In this document: positions 39,000 to 49,079 of the stretch, one piece after another
Layout: the number at the start of each line of letters is the position of its first letter
How positions within the stretch are numbered: the stretch's first letter is position 1
NCBI GenBank assembly: GCA_947452065.1
Contig: CANGBB010000007.1
Coordinates: forward strand, 53,501 to 117,500
Direction of reading: 5' to 3'
Source of the DNA: Gammaproteobacteria bacterium
GTDB lineage: Bacteria > Pseudomonadota > Gammaproteobacteria > Steroidobacterales > Steroidobacteraceae
Length of the DNA stretch: 64,000 nucleotides
Position numbers and translations under genes: made by a program
The notes under the pieces: model-generated
What the model saw: the letters and a program-made list of their open reading frames with translations, nothing else
Told to the model about the DNA's origin: nothing
Databases searched by the model: none

Positions 39000-39965
39000 T
39001 CAGTTGCGCAGCGCCAAGCGCCGGTCGATGGCGTCCATCAGCAAGGCCGGAACGTCGATGCCAAAGGCGCGTTGCAGTTCCTGCACACCGGTGGGACTGG
39101 TGACGTTGATCTCCGTGACCGTCCCGCCGATCACGTCCAGACCGACGAAGAGCATGCCCAGCTCGCGCATTTTCGGTCCGATGACGGCAGCGATCTCGCG
39201 ATCCCTGTCGTTCAGTGGTCGCGGCCTGCCTTGGGCGCCAGCGGCGAGATTGCCGCGGTTGTCCCCGGCGGCGGGGATACGAGCCAAGGCATAGGGGACA
39301 ACCTCGCCGTCCACCAGAATGACCCGCGAGTCGCCGGTGGTCACGATGTCTGGCAGATAGCGTTGGATCATGGCGAAGTGCTGGCCGTAGTTGGTCAGCG
39401 TCTCGAATACCACTTGGGCATTCTTGTCCCCCGCTTCCAGCACGAAGATTGATCGGCCACCCATGCCGTACAACGGTTTGCAGACGGCCTTGCCTTGCGC
39501 GGCGAGGAAGTCAGCCATGGCCGCGATATCGCGCGTGATCAGCGTCGGCGCGCACAGCTCAGGGAACCAAGCCGTGTAGACCTTCTCATTGATGTCGCGC
39601 AGCCCGCGCGGTCGGTTGACCACCAGAGCGCCGGCCAGTTCGGCACGCTCAAGGATGTAAGTGGAGTAGATGTACTCGGTGTCAAAGGGCGGATCCTTGC
39701 GCATCAGGATCACGTCAGCGCTACCGAGGGGGCGTACCTGCGGCTCGCCGAGCTCGAACCAGCGCTTCGGATCGGCGTGTACACGAAGTGGCCGCAGGCG
39801 CGCTTCGGCCACGCCGTCGCGCAGGCGCAGGTCAGCCAGTTCAGCGTAATGCAGCTGGTAGCCGCGACTCTGTGCGGCCAGCAGCATTACCAGCGAAGTG
39901 TCTTTCTCGAACTTGATGTGTGCGATGTCGTCCATGACGACCACCAGTTGCGGGGCGTGCTTCAC
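39000..39965 (-). CDS. gshB: Glutathione synthetase
   Basis: A 321-residue ATP-grasp enzyme that adds glycine to gamma-glutamylcysteine. Signatures are FEKDTSLVMLLAAQSRGY, LMRKDPPFDTEYIYSTYIL, KPLYGMGGRSIFVL and the C-terminal INVTSPTGVQEL. The start is GTG at 39965, with AGGT upstream. It is divergent from pilG across a 197-base gap in which I see no convincing promoter; this arrangement is conserved in Pseudomonas. Confidence 0.96.
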   Translation of the reverse strand: MKHAPQLVVVMDDIAHIKFEKDTSLVMLLAAQSRGYQLHYAELADLRLRDGVAEARLRPLRVHADPKRWFELGEPQVRPLGSADVILMRKDPPFDTEYIYSTYILERAELAGALVVNRPRGLRDINEKVYTAWFPELCAPTLITRDIAAMADFLAAQGKAVCKPLYGMGGRSIFVLEAGDKNAQVVFETLTNYGQHFAMIQRYLPDIVTTGDSRVILVDGEVVPYALARIPAAGDNRGNLAAGAQGRPRPLNDRDREIAAVIGPKMRELGMLFVGLDVIGGTVTEINVTSPTGVQELQRAFGIDVPALLMDAIDRRLALRN

Positions 39966-40162
39966 GATGGTGTTGACCTGCGGGGATTTGGCCGATGGCT
40001 GAGAGGCATGATGGGCGGGAATTATCCTCCCTCATGCGGCATCCGGCTGCCAAATTCGTGTCGCGCATGGCATAGCCGCGCGACCGGCTAATATGTTAAA
40101 AATGCTGCTGGGTATCGAGTTTGCCGGGTGATTCCTGCCTGGCGCAGGACAGGGTGCAGTAG

Positions 40163-40603
40163 ATGGAATCTCCGGTTCTGGGCGGCAGCAATGAGGCGGT
40201 TGGGGCGGGTCGGCCCGTGGCCGGCGCACTGCATGGCCTCAAGGCACTGGTCATTGATGACAGCAAGACCATCCGGCGCACCGCCGAGACGTTACTGGCG
40301 AAGGAGGGCTGCGAGGTCTTTACCGCCGGTGACGGCTTCGAGGCCCTGACCCAGATCGTGGATCACCAGCCCGACATCGTCCTCATCGACATCATGATGC
40401 CGCGTCTGGACGGTTACCAAACCTGCTCGCTGATCAAGCACAACAAGGTCTACCGCACCATCCCGGTGATCATGCTCTCTTCCAAGGACGGCTTGTTCGA
40501 TCGCGCGCGCGGCCGCCTGGTCGGCTCCGAGCACTACCTCACCAAGCCCTTCACCAGAGATGAGTTGATCGGCGCCATACAGACTCACATCCAGCCACGA
40601 TGA
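40163..40603 (+). CDS. pilG: Twitching-motility response regulator PilG
   Basis: A 146-residue single-domain CheY-like receiver of the Pil-Chp pathway. VIDDSKTIRRTAE holds the acidic pocket, D76 in LIDIMMPRLDGYQ is the phosphorylation site, and KPFTRDELI has the conserved lysine. The N-terminus has about 25 extra residues before the receiver. PilG acts downstream of ChpA to promote pilus extension. The stop overlaps the pilH start (ATGA). Confidence 0.94.
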   Translation: MESPVLGGSNEAVGAGRPVAGALHGLKALVIDDSKTIRRTAETLLAKEGCEVFTAGDGFEALTQIVDHQPDIVLIDIMMPRLDGYQTCSLIKHNKVYRTIPVIMLSSKDGLFDRARGRLVGSEHYLTKPFTRDELIGAIQTHIQPR

Positions 40604-41007
40604 ACATGAATCAGTCCTCACAGCCGGCCAGGACAGCAGAGGGTCCGCTCATCCTGATCGTGGATGATTCGCCAACCGATCTGCACATCATGAAGAAGGC
40701 GCTCGAGGGCCATGGCTTTCGCACCTTGTTGGCCAAGGATGGCGCTGAAGGGATCCGTCTGGCCCGACAGGTCCATCCCAGCCTCATCCTCATGGATATC
40801 GTGATGCCGGGCGTCAATGGTTACCAAGCCACCCGTGCGCTGCGAGCGGATCCCGAGACGAGCGGCATCCCGATCGTCATGGTCACCTACAAGGGTCAGC
40901 AGACGGATCGGATCTGGGGCTTGCGGCAGGGCGCTGTGGACTATGTGGTGAAGCCCCTCTCCGGCCCGGAGCTGGTTCAGAAGGCTCAGGCTGCGCTGGC
41001 GGCCTGA
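40600..41007 (+). CDS. pilH: Twitching-motility response regulator PilH
   Basis: A 135-residue CheY-like receiver. LIVDDSPTDLHIMKKALE starts the domain, D66 in LILMDIVMPG is the phosphoacceptor, and VTYKGQQTD with VVKPLSG complete the site. PilH is thought to act as a phosphate sink or to promote retraction. It is translationally coupled to pilG by a 4-base overlap. Confidence 0.94.
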   Translation: MNMNQSSQPARTAEGPLILIVDDSPTDLHIMKKALEGHGFRTLLAKDGAEGIRLARQVHPSLILMDIVMPGVNGYQATRALRADPETSGIPIVMVTYKGQQTDRIWGLRQGAVDYVVKPLSGPELVQKAQAALAA

Positions 41008-41028
41008 AGCAAAAACGGACGACGCAGA

Positions 41029-41583
41029 GTGGCAGCACTGCAAGATCTACGCGACCGACCCTTCGAGCTGCTGATCGAGCTCGAGCGCCGCGGCTACGCG
41101 GCCACCGCCAGTCCGGGTGCGTCGCATAGTGGTGTTGAACCCTGGGTGGGTGTGGCTGTGAAGCTGTCTGGCGAGACCTATCTGGTGGCGCGTGAGGAAG
41201 TGCGCGAAGTGCTGCCAAGCCCATCGCCGCTGACCAGAATCCCGGGCGCGCCACGCTGGATCCGTGGCATCGCTGCCGTGCGCGGCCAGATACTGCCGGT
41301 CATTGACCTGCGCGATTTTCTGGGTGGCGGACCCACACCCGAGGCACGCACATTGCGCGTTGTCGTCGCGATGCATCGAGAAGTGCCGGCGGCTCTGCTG
41401 GTCGATGCGGTGCTGGGCTTCCGCCGCTTCAACGACGCCGACTTCTCCGTCGAGGTGCCGGCCACGACGTTGTCCACGGCGCGCTATTTGGCTGGCTCGT
41501 TCATGCACTCCGGTCACTCATCGCCGGTCTTCAGTCTGCGTAAGCTACTCGACGACCCGCTCTTCGTGACGGGGGCCGCATGA
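41029..41583 (+). CDS. pilI: CheW-like adaptor PilI
   Basis: A 184-residue CheW-domain adaptor that couples PilJ to ChpA. The N-terminus [15 protein letters not shown] is typical for PilI; the domain includes [19 protein letters not shown] and [21 protein letters not shown]. The start is GTG at 41029; no in-frame ATG is nearby. The stop overlaps the pilJ ATG. Confidence 0.92.
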   Translation: MAALQDLRDRPFELLIELERRGYAATASPGASHSGVEPWVGVAVKLSGETYLVAREEVREVLPSPSPLTRIPGAPRWIRGIAAVRGQILPVIDLRDFLGGGPTPEARTLRVVVAMHREVPAALLVDAVLGFRRFNDADFSVEVPATTLSTARYLAGSFMHSGHSSPVFSLRKLLDDPLFVTGAA

Positions 41584-42887
41584 GCCGCCCGCGCTGGCAT
41601 GCCATCCTGCTGGGCTTGGCGCTGCTGCTCTCGGCGCTGGGTGCGGTGCTGTTGCCAGGCCTGCATCTGCCGGTGTGGCTGGCGGCCGTTCCAGCCGTGC
41701 TGGGAGTGCTGCCGCTGTCGCTCCTGATGCAATACCTGGCGGAGCGAGACACGGCCGCCGAGCAGTTGCGTCAAACGGCCGAGGAGCAGCAGACCCAGTC
41801 TGAACGCGATCAGGCTGCGATCCTGCGACTGCTGGACGAGATGGCTACGCTGGCTGACGGCAATCTGACGGTGCGTGCCACCGTGAGCGAAGACATGACG
41901 GGCGCGATTGCCGACTCGATCAACTACGCCATCGACGCGCTCCGCAAACTGGTCACGACCATCAACGACTCCGCGATCCAGCTCGACGGTACAGCACGCC
42001 AGACACAGGCATTGGCCTCCCAACTCGCTCGCGCCAGTGATGTTCAGTCCAGACAGATCGGTCTGGCCACAGATTCCATTGCCAAGATGGCCGCCACCAC
42101 TGAAGAGGTGTCCGGCAATGCGGAGCGCTCATCAGATGTGGCGCGCCATTCAGTGGATGTTGCGCACAAGGGCAGCGAAGCCGTCCGCCGCACCATCGAC
42201 GGGATGAACGCAATTCGCGAGACCATTCAGGAGACCAGCAAGCGCATCAAGCGGCTGGGCGACAGCAGCCAGGAAATCGGCAACATCATCGAGCTGATCA
42301 GCGATATCGCCGAGCAGACCAATATTCTGGCCTTGAACGCATCGATTCAGGCCGCCATGGCGGGTGAGGCGGGGCGCGGTTTCGCTGTGGTGGCCGACGA
42401 AGTGCAGCGTCTGGCCGAGCGTGCAGCCAATGCCACGCGCCAGATCGAGTGGCTGGTGCGCGGCATCCAGACCGATACCAATGAAGCCGTTTCCTCCATG
42501 GAGCGGACCACGACCGATGTGGTCAGCGGTGCATTGCTTGCAGAGAACGCCGGGGCGGCTCTGACCGAAATCGAACAGGTCTCAAACCAGATCGCCAGTC
42601 TGGTGCACAACATCTCGCAAAGCGCACGCACTCAGTCGCAGGGCGCGCAGAACATCGCGCGCAACATGCAGGTGCTCCGCGAGATCAGTGCGCAGACTGC
42701 AGAATCGACAGCCGCCAACTCGCAAGCCGTCATCAGACTCGCCGACCTGGCCGCAGCACTGCGCACGGCCGCCTCGGGCTTCAGTCTCCCTGAGGCGGAT
42801 GCGCCCGCTGATGCGGCGCGTGTCATTGAGGCGCCGTCCAAGGGCGCTGAGGCGTCATCGGCGATCAGGAATGCCGCTGGCTCATAG
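41580..42887 (+). CDS. pilJ: PilJ-type chemoreceptor lacking the periplasmic sensor
   Basis: A 435-residue methyl-accepting chemotaxis protein. Two hydrophobic segments (about residues 8-28 and 32-52) are joined by only a few residues, so there is almost no periplasmic domain. A HAMP-like segment ([18 protein letters not shown]) follows, then a standard cytoplasmic signalling hairpin ([20 protein letters not shown] and [19 protein letters not shown]). PilJ of Pseudomonas has 682 residues with two periplasmic PilJ domains, so roughly 250 residues are missing here. Position and hairpin leave little doubt it is the Pil-Chp receptor. Confidence 0.9.
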   Translation: MSRPRWHAILLGLALLLSALGAVLLPGLHLPVWLAAVPAVLGVLPLSLLMQYLAERDTAAEQLRQTAEEQQTQSERDQAAILRLLDEMATLADGNLTVRATVSEDMTGAIADSINYAIDALRKLVTTINDSAIQLDGTARQTQALASQLARASDVQSRQIGLATDSIAKMAATTEEVSGNAERSSDVARHSVDVAHKGSEAVRRTIDGMNAIRETIQETSKRIKRLGDSSQEIGNIIELISDIAEQTNILALNASIQAAMAGEAGRGFAVVADEVQRLAERAANATRQIEWLVRGIQTDTNEAVSSMERTTTDVVSGALLAENAGAALTEIEQVSNQIASLVHNISQSARTQSQGAQNIARNMQVLREISAQTAESTAANSQAVIRLADLAAALRTAASGFSLPEADAPADAARVIEAPSKGAEASSAIRNAAGS

Positions 42888-42899
42888 GGCCAGGTAGGA

Positions 42900-45800
42900 A
42901 TGCCGGAAATCTCGACACAGACATGGCAGGCCGCGGCACGGGAGATCGGCCTCGTGATCGCGCAGGCGCGCACGCTGCTGGAAAGCTGCCTTAAAAACGG
43001 GGGCGACACATCACTCCTGCATGACGTTGCGCAGGCGCTGCATCAGGTTCGTGGCGCGCTGCAGATGCTGGAAATTCATGGCGGCGCGTTGCTGCTTGAG
43101 GAAATGGAGCAGGTTGCACGTCACCTTGCTGACGTTGCCGGGAAGCCGCGTCATCGGGCTGATGGTCTGGACTCATTGATACGCGCCATCACCCAGTTGC
43201 CCGAATATCTCGAGCGCGTATACGGCGGTCGACGTGACATTGCGCTGGTGTTGCTGCCGCTGCTGAACGACCTGCGTGCTGTTCGTGGCAGTCAATTGCT
43301 CTCAGAGGGCGCGGTCTTGCTGTTGCATCTGCAGTCAGATCGGCCTGCGCAACCGCTGGCGATCTCGGCCGGTGAGGCGCCGCTGGCTGTTGGCCAGTGG
43401 GCGCGCCGGCTCCGCCCAACTTTTCAGACTGGATTGCTGGGCTGGATTCGCGGTGACCGCGAGGAGTACCACCTCGAGGCTTTGGCCGGCGTCGCACTAC
43501 GCATGGAACAGGTTGCCACCGAGCAGTGTGTGTTCCAGCTCTGGTGGGTGCTGGGAGCGATCATCGAGGCGCTGCGCGAGCAAGGCATTGAGGCCAGTGT
43601 TGCAGTCAAACGTCTGCTGGGGCTTGCCGATCGCGAACTGAAGGCGCTGCATGAACTGGGGGAGGGGCGTTATGCGCGCAATCCCCCCATCGAACTGCTG
43701 AACAACTTGCTGTACTACGTGGCACGCTCGAACAGCTCGGGTTCTCGTATCAGCGCGGTGCGCCAGTCATTTCGGCTCGACGAACTGCTGCCGGTGGACG
43801 AGGCGATCGAGCAGGAGCGCGCTCAATTATCTGCGCCTGCCAGCAAGTTGATGCACACGGTGGCGGCCGGCATCCGCGCGGACCTGACACGCATCAAGGA
43901 AACGCTGGATCTGTTCGTGCGGCGCGGCAGTCGCCAAGTCGAGGCGCTGCAGCCGCAGACCGATATGCTGCAAAAGATCGCCGACACCTTGGGTGTTCTG
44001 GGGCTGGGTGATTTGCGCACGGCTGTGCTGGATGCCAATGCGCAGCTGCGCGCCGTGGTGAGTGGTCAGGCGACAGCAGATCTGGCTCAGCTGGTGCAGG
44101 TGGCGGCGATGCTGATCAAGGTCGACGACCGACTGAATGAGCAGATCCTCACCCTGATCGAGTCGCCAGCGCCGCCGCATGAAGAGGCGGATGAACCGGA
44201 TCAGGACTTCATGCCGGTGCAGGCAGCGCTGCTGAATGAATGCAGCATCAATCTTGCACGCATCAAAGAATACGTTGAGCAGAGTGCCAACGGTCATCTC
44301 AATGCAGCAGGCTTGGATGGGTGGCGCGAACTGATACGCGGCGTACAGGCCGGACTGCTGATGCTGGGTCGGACTGAAGCAGTGGAAGTACTGAGTCTCC
44401 TCACTGCGCAACTCAGTCGCCTGATTCGTTCCGTGGACATGCCACTGCCGGCCGCATGTCTCGACCGGCTGGCCGATGCGTTTGTCAGCCTGGAGTTTTA
44501 CATCGAGACCTTGCAGGCCGGCCGCAAGGATCCGACATCCATGCTCGACACCGCTCGACGCTGTCTTGAGTCATTGGCGGATGAGGCGCTCAACCAGACG
44601 ATGGTCGCTCATCCGGCGCCGACGCTCTCTGCACCGCGCATGGGTGCTACCGAGGAGACAGTGGTCGGTGCGGATTTGCTCAGACTGTTTGCTGAAGAGG
44701 CTGGCGAGGAACAGCGACGCATCCAGCAGCACTTCCCGATCTGGGAGCGTGATCCGGGGCAGACTCAGGCGCTGGAACTGGTGCAACGTGCATTTCACAC
44801 GCTGAAGGGCAGTGGCAGGGTGGTCGGTGCACGTGATCTGTCGGAGTTTTCCGCCGCAACCGAAAATCTGCTGAGCCGCCTGCTGGAGGGTACGGTGCCC
44901 CGCTCGCCGGCAACCCTGCAGGCGCTGCGCGAGGCGGTGAACCGCTTGCCCTGGCTGGTCGGCGCGCTGGAGAGCGGCGTCGCGGCCGGCGCCGAGGTTG
45001 GCTTGCTCGTCGAACGCATTCGGGCGCTGGCTGCGGGTCAGCAGGATGAATCATCAAGCACTTCGCTAATCGTACAGTCCGACACGCAGCGCGAAGGGCT
45101 GCCGGATGCAACGCTGTACGAAATCTACATGCGCGAGATGTCCAGCCACATCGCAACCATTCGCGCGTGGCTGCAGCAGCGCTCTCCGGCGGCTGTGCAC
45201 TCCGTCCCACAAGCCGTGTATCTGGCCGCACATACCATGTGCGGCTGTTCACGGATGGCTCAGGCGCATGAGGGTGAGCGTCTCGCCATACCGATGGAGC
45301 GATGGCTTTGCCTGTCATTCGATAGCGACGTCGGTCTTGATGATGCGGGACTGGCGTTGCTCGGCGAGTGCATGGCGGTCATGGAGTCTGTGCTCGACGG
45401 CATCAATGAAAGCGTTGTACCTCCGCGGGTGCATGAGGGACTGCTGGAGCGTATCGCGTTGGCCGAGGCTGATCTCCAGCGCCGCATCGATGAGTGCAGT
45501 GCCACGACTGATCAGCCTGAGACCGCTTCTGAAGTCTCTGAAAATCCTGTCGCTGACATCGAATGTGACCCCGAGGTGGCGGCCATCTTCTGTGAGGAAG
45601 CGGCTGAGTTACTGGATGCTGCCCAGTTTGCGCTGGGTGAATGGAATGCTGATGTCACCAGTGCGGGACTTATAGCTGCGCTCAAGCGGCCGCTTCATAC
45701 CCTGAAGGGTGGTGCACGGATGGCCGGCATTGCTGCGATGGGTGATCTGGCCCACGAACTGGAAAGCCTGGTGGTCCAGGTTGAACTGGGTCTGGCTACC

Positions 45801-47858
45801 AGCGGTGATGAGGCACGCGTGATCGTTCAGCAGGGTCTGGATGAACTGGCACGAATGCGCGATGCAGTCCTCGCCGGCCTTAGCGTGCTTCCTGCGCCTA
45901 GTCTGATTGCACAAATCCGGCAGGCGGCGCAGCCCGCAGAGAAATCTTCATCCGCCCTGTTTGCGCCTGCCGAGGCACTGCCTTTGCCGCCGGCGCCGCT
46001 GCCACCGGGGCGTGAGCCGCAGCTGGCCGCGGAGCGAAGCGATCTGGCGCGCGTACGTGCCGAGCTGCTGGATCAGTTGCTCAATGGTGTTGGCGAAACC
46101 AGCATCGTCCGGGCGCGCACCGAACAGCAGCTGGCCGCTGTGGAATTCAATCTCGGTGAGTTGTCGCGGACCGTGACCCGACTCAAGGAACAGCTGCGCA
46201 AGCTCGAGCTGGAGACCGAGGCGCAGATCCTGAACCGCCACAGCACCGATGCTGATCATTACAGTAACTTTGATCCGCTGGAGCTCGATCGTTATTCCTC
46301 GATTCAGCAGTTCTCGCGTGCGCTGACGGAGTCGGCCAGCGACTTGGGCAGCCTGCAGCAATTGCTCGAGACCATGGTGGCTGACGCGCAGACCCAGCTG
46401 GAGCATCAGGGCCGCTTAATTTCCGAGTTGCAGAACGGGCTGATGAGCACTCGCATGGTGCCCTTCCAGCGCCATGTGCAGCGACTGTCCCGCATCGTGC
46501 GGCAGGCTGCGCAGGATGTCGGCCGGCCCACTGAGCTCATCATTGAGGGCGGGAGCGGCGAGCTCGATCGTCAGGTGCTGGAGCGAATGCTGCCTCCACT
46601 CGAGCACATGCTGCGCAATGCGGTCGTGCATGGTATCGAGGCGCCAGACGTGCGGCAGGCACGTGGCAAGGAGCTTCTGGGGCATATCCGGATCAATCTG
46701 CGGCGCGAGGGTGCGGAAGTCATCATCGAGCTGACTGATGACGGTGGCGGCATGGATCTGGCAGCGATACGCGACAAGGGTATTCAGAGCGGACTGATCC
46801 ATGCGACCCAAGAGATGTCGGCTGATGAATTGATTCAGCTTGTGCTGGAGCCTGGTTTTTCCACCGCAGGCTCAGTGACGCAGCAGGCCGGTCGCGGCGT
46901 CGGCATGGATGTGGTTGCAACCGAGATCAAGAAACTCGGCGGTGCGCTGCATATCGATTCGTTGAGCGGTCAGGGCACGCGCTTCACAATCAAACTGCCT
47001 GTCACGCTGGCGACCAGCCATGCGTTGGTGGTGCGCGTAGGCAAAGAAATCTACGCGTTGCCGCTGCCCACACTGGAAGGTGTAACGCGTCTCTCACGCG
47101 AGGATGTCATCACCCACCTGCACAGCGATAGTGCCTCCCTGATGCACGCCGGCAGTCCGTACCGGATTCAGCCGCTGGCTCATCTCATCGGTATGGAAGC
47201 CAGTCAACTGCCGGAGCAGGAGACCGCTCTGCCGCTGGTGCTGGTGCGTGCCGGCGAGAACTCCGCTGCACTGGTTGCCGACGAACTCATCGGCAGCCGT
47301 GAGATCGTTGTGAAGCCCGTTGGCCCACAGTTGGCGTCGATTCGCGGTATCTCGGGTGCGACGATTTTGAATGACGGCCGTGTGGCGGTGATTCTGGATC
47401 TTGGTGCACTGGTGCGCGGCGGCCGTCGTGGGCGCTCCCAGCCATTGATCGCCAGCGCGCCTCCAGATCAGCGGCCACTGGTGATGGTCGTGGACGATTC
47501 GATCACCGTGCGACGTGTCACGCAGCGGCTGATGGAGCGCAATGGAATGCGCGTGCTTACAGCGCGCGATGGCATCGACGCACTGGCACTGCTGCAGGAG
47601 CATCGCCCCGACATCCTACTGATGGATATCGAGATGCCGCGCATGGACGGTTACGAGGTGGCCGCACAAGTGCGTACTGATCCGGTGCATCGTGACTTGC
47701 CGATCATCATGATCACTTCGCGCGTGGGCGAGAAGCACCGTGCGCGCGCCATTGAACTGGGCGTCAACGAATACCTCGGCAAGCCCTACCAGGAAAGCCA
47801 ACTCCTCGCGGCCATTGCGCCCCTCGTAGCGTCACGGCGCAGTGCACTTGCAGGCTGA
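42900..47858 (+). CDS. chpA: Hybrid chemotaxis kinase ChpA (PilL)
   Basis: A 1652-residue CheA-type kinase, shorter than the 2472-residue Pseudomonas ChpA. An N-terminal degenerate Hpt module has ALHQVRGALQM (H48). Clear Hpt sites are H633 (HTLKGSGRV) and H933 (HTLKGGARM); H778 sits in a divergent HTMCGCSRM. The kinase core has LRNAVVHGIE, ELTDDGGGMDL and GRGVGMDVV. A CheW-like domain (VVRVGKEIYALPLPTLEGV) and a C-terminal receiver with D1576 (LLMDIEMPRMDGY) follow. It phosphorylates PilG and PilH. It starts 12 bases after pilJ, with no pilK between them. Confidence 0.95.
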   Translation: MPEISTQTWQAAAREIGLVIAQARTLLESCLKNGGDTSLLHDVAQALHQVRGALQMLEIHGGALLLEEMEQVARHLADVAGKPRHRADGLDSLIRAITQLPEYLERVYGGRRDIALVLLPLLNDLRAVRGSQLLSEGAVLLLHLQSDRPAQPLAISAGEAPLAVGQWARRLRPTFQTGLLGWIRGDREEYHLEALAGVALRMEQVATEQCVFQLWWVLGAIIEALREQGIEASVAVKRLLGLADRELKALHELGEGRYARNPPIELLNNLLYYVARSNSSGSRISAVRQSFRLDELLPVDEAIEQERAQLSAPASKLMHTVAAGIRADLTRIKETLDLFVRRGSRQVEALQPQTDMLQKIADTLGVLGLGDLRTAVLDANAQLRAVVSGQATADLAQLVQVAAMLIKVDDRLNEQILTLIESPAPPHEEADEPDQDFMPVQAALLNECSINLARIKEYVEQSANGHLNAAGLDGWRELIRGVQAGLLMLGRTEAVEVLSLLTAQLSRLIRSVDMPLPAACLDRLADAFVSLEFYIETLQAGRKDPTSMLDTARRCLESLADEALNQTMVAHPAPTLSAPRMGATEETVVGADLLRLFAEEAGEEQRRIQQHFPIWERDPGQTQALELVQRAFHTLKGSGRVVGARDLSEFSAATENLLSRLLEGTVPRSPATLQALREAVNRLPWLVGALESGVAAGAEVGLLVERIRALAAGQQDESSSTSLIVQSDTQREGLPDATLYEIYMREMSSHIATIRAWLQQRSPAAVHSVPQAVYLAAHTMCGCSRMAQAHEGERLAIPMERWLCLSFDSDVGLDDAGLALLGECMAVMESVLDGINESVVPPRVHEGLLERIALAEADLQRRIDECSATTDQPETASEVSENPVADIECDPEVAAIFCEEAAELLDAAQFALGEWNADVTSAGLIAALKRPLHTLKGGARMAGIAAMGDLAHELESLVVQVELGLATSGDEARVIVQQGLDELARMRDAVLAGLSVLPAPSLIAQIRQAAQPAEKSSSALFAPAEALPLPPAPLPPGREPQLAAERSDLARVRAELLDQLLNGVGETSIVRARTEQQLAAVEFNLGELSRTVTRLKEQLRKLELETEAQILNRHSTDADHYSNFDPLELDRYSSIQQFSRALTESASDLGSLQQLLETMVADAQTQLEHQGRLISELQNGLMSTRMVPFQRHVQRLSRIVRQAAQDVGRPTELIIEGGSGELDRQVLERMLPPLEHMLRNAVVHGIEAPDVRQARGKELLGHIRINLRREGAEVIIELTDDGGGMDLAAIRDKGIQSGLIHATQEMSADELIQLVLEPGFSTAGSVTQQAGRGVGMDVVATEIKKLGGALHIDSLSGQGTRFTIKLPVTLATSHALVVRVGKEIYALPLPTLEGVTRLSREDVITHLHSDSASLMHAGSPYRIQPLAHLIGMEASQLPEQETALPLVLVRAGENSAALVADELIGSREIVVKPVGPQLASIRGISGATILNDGRVAVILDLGALVRGGRRGRSQPLIASAPPDQRPLVMVVDDSITVRRVTQRLMERNGMRVLTARDGIDALALLQEHRPDILLMDIEMPRMDGYEVAAQVRTDPVHRDLPIIMITSRVGEKHRARAIELGVNEYLGKPYQESQLLAAIAPLVASRRSALAG

Positions 47859-47865
47859 ACCATCA

Positions 47866-48342
47866 ATGAGTGCGCCCGACACAGAAGTCTACAGTCTGCT
47901 CGTGCCGTTGGCGGGAAGCCGCCTGATCGTGCCGCGCACCTGTGTGGCCGACTTGATGGCCTACAAGCTGCCCGCTCAGGTGCCGGGTGCGCCGCCGTGG
48001 TATCTGGGTACAACAGGCTGGAATGGCCGAGAGATTCCACTGGTTTCATTCGAGAGTATGTGCGGCGAGGAGCTACCGCCGGCGTCATCGCGTGCACGGG
48101 TGGTGGTGTTTCATGCGCTGCTGGGCCGACTGGATTGCGAAGCTTTCGGACTGCTGGTTCAGGGGTTCCCGCAGCTGGTGCGGATGAGAGCCGAGATGCT
48201 GCAACCCGATTCTCTTTACGTTCGGCCGGTCCGGGCACCCGTGCTGAGCCGCGTGCGTCTGCTTCGGGATGGCGCGCTGATCCCTGACCTTGAACAGATG
48301 GAAGCCGTGATCGCTGATGAAACCAGCGTCGCTACGCGCTAA
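47866..48342 (+). CDS. chpC: CheW-like protein ChpC
   Basis: A 158-residue CheW-domain protein directly after chpA. YSLLVPLAGSRLIVPRTCVADLM and WNGREIPLVSFESMCGEEL fit ChpC, which may link further receptors to ChpA. ATG at 47866 is chosen; a GTG inside chpA is less likely. chpB is absent: the next gene is rsmE on the other strand. The stop codon is part of a 14-bp palindrome shared with the rsmE stop. Confidence 0.85.
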   Translation: MSAPDTEVYSLLVPLAGSRLIVPRTCVADLMAYKLPAQVPGAPPWYLGTTGWNGREIPLVSFESMCGEELPPASSRARVVVFHALLGRLDCEAFGLLVQGFPQLVRMRAEMLQPDSLYVRPVRAPVLSRVRLLRDGALIPDLEQMEAVIADETSVATR

Positions 48343-48349
48343 TTAGCGC
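48336..48349. repeat. Perfect palindrome covering two convergent stop codons
   Basis: GCGCTAATTAGCGC contains the chpC TAA (48340-48342) and, on the other strand, the rsmE TAA (48343-48345). The genes abut with no spacer. Confidence 0.9.
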
Positions 48350-49077
48350 AGATCGCCGAGTAGTCCCTGCAGCAACGCCAGTGCCGCAAGCGGCGCGGTT
48401 TCCGTGCGAAGCACGCGCGGTCCCACTCTGCAGCCCATGTACCCGACACGCTCCGCCAGCCGCACTTCGCGTTCGCTTAGTCCGCCTTCGGGTCCGATGA
48501 GCAGCGTCAGCGCCGTGCCCTGTGCCGCGGTGACGAGCGACTGCGACGCATCAGGCGCCAACAGTAGACGTAGGCCCGGCTGCGATGCGGTGTCTGCCAA
48601 TGCCGTGGCGTAGTCCATCGGTGCCGCAATTTCTGGCACTCGATTGCGCCCGCATTGCTCGCAGGCACCGATGGCGATGGCCCGCCAGTGAGTGCGCTTC
48701 TTGGCTGCCGCCTCGGCATCGAGTTTCACGACACTGAACTCGGTCAGCACCGGCTGGATCCGCGTGACACCCAGTTCGGTGGCCTTCTGCACGATGGTGT
48801 CCATGCGCTCCCCGCGTGAGACGCCCTGGACCAGCGTGAGCTGCAGCGGCGATTCGCGGTCGCCGGCATGGTGCTCGCCCACGCGCACCACCGTGGCATC
48901 ACGGTCGGCACGCAGCAAAGTCGCGCTGTATTCCCCGCCGTGACCATTAAAAAGCACCAGTGACGCGCCGGCCCGCAGTCGCAGCACTCGCTGCACATGA
49001 TTGGCAGCGGACCCGGACAGCGGTAGTTCTTGGCCACACTCCAGGGTCATGTCGACGAATATTCGAGTCTGGCGCAT
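48343..49077 (-). CDS. rsmE: 16S rRNA (uracil-1498-N3)-methyltransferase
   Basis: A 244-residue SPOUT methyltransferase. The PUA-like N-terminus shows ANHVQRVLRLRAGASLVLFNG. The knotted catalytic domain has LVQGVSRGERMDTIVQKATELG, LLIGPEGGLSEREV and VLRTETAPLAAL, which form the SAM site. It follows bioA by 2 bases on the minus strand. Confidence 0.96.
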   Translation of the reverse strand: MRQTRIFVDMTLECGQELPLSGSAANHVQRVLRLRAGASLVLFNGHGGEYSATLLRADRDATVVRVGEHHAGDRESPLQLTLVQGVSRGERMDTIVQKATELGVTRIQPVLTEFSVVKLDAEAAAKKRTHWRAIAIGACEQCGRNRVPEIAAPMDYATALADTASQPGLRLLLAPDASQSLVTAAQGTALTLLIGPEGGLSEREVRLAERVGYMGCRVGPRVLRTETAPLAALALLQGLLGDLR

Positions 49078-49079
49078 CG

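Noticed and set aside
39966..40162. Sigma-54 or sigma-70 promoter in the gshB-pilG gap
   Set aside because: GATAAT and TAATAT elements exist, but spacing to any -35 or the GG-N10-GC pattern does not fit.
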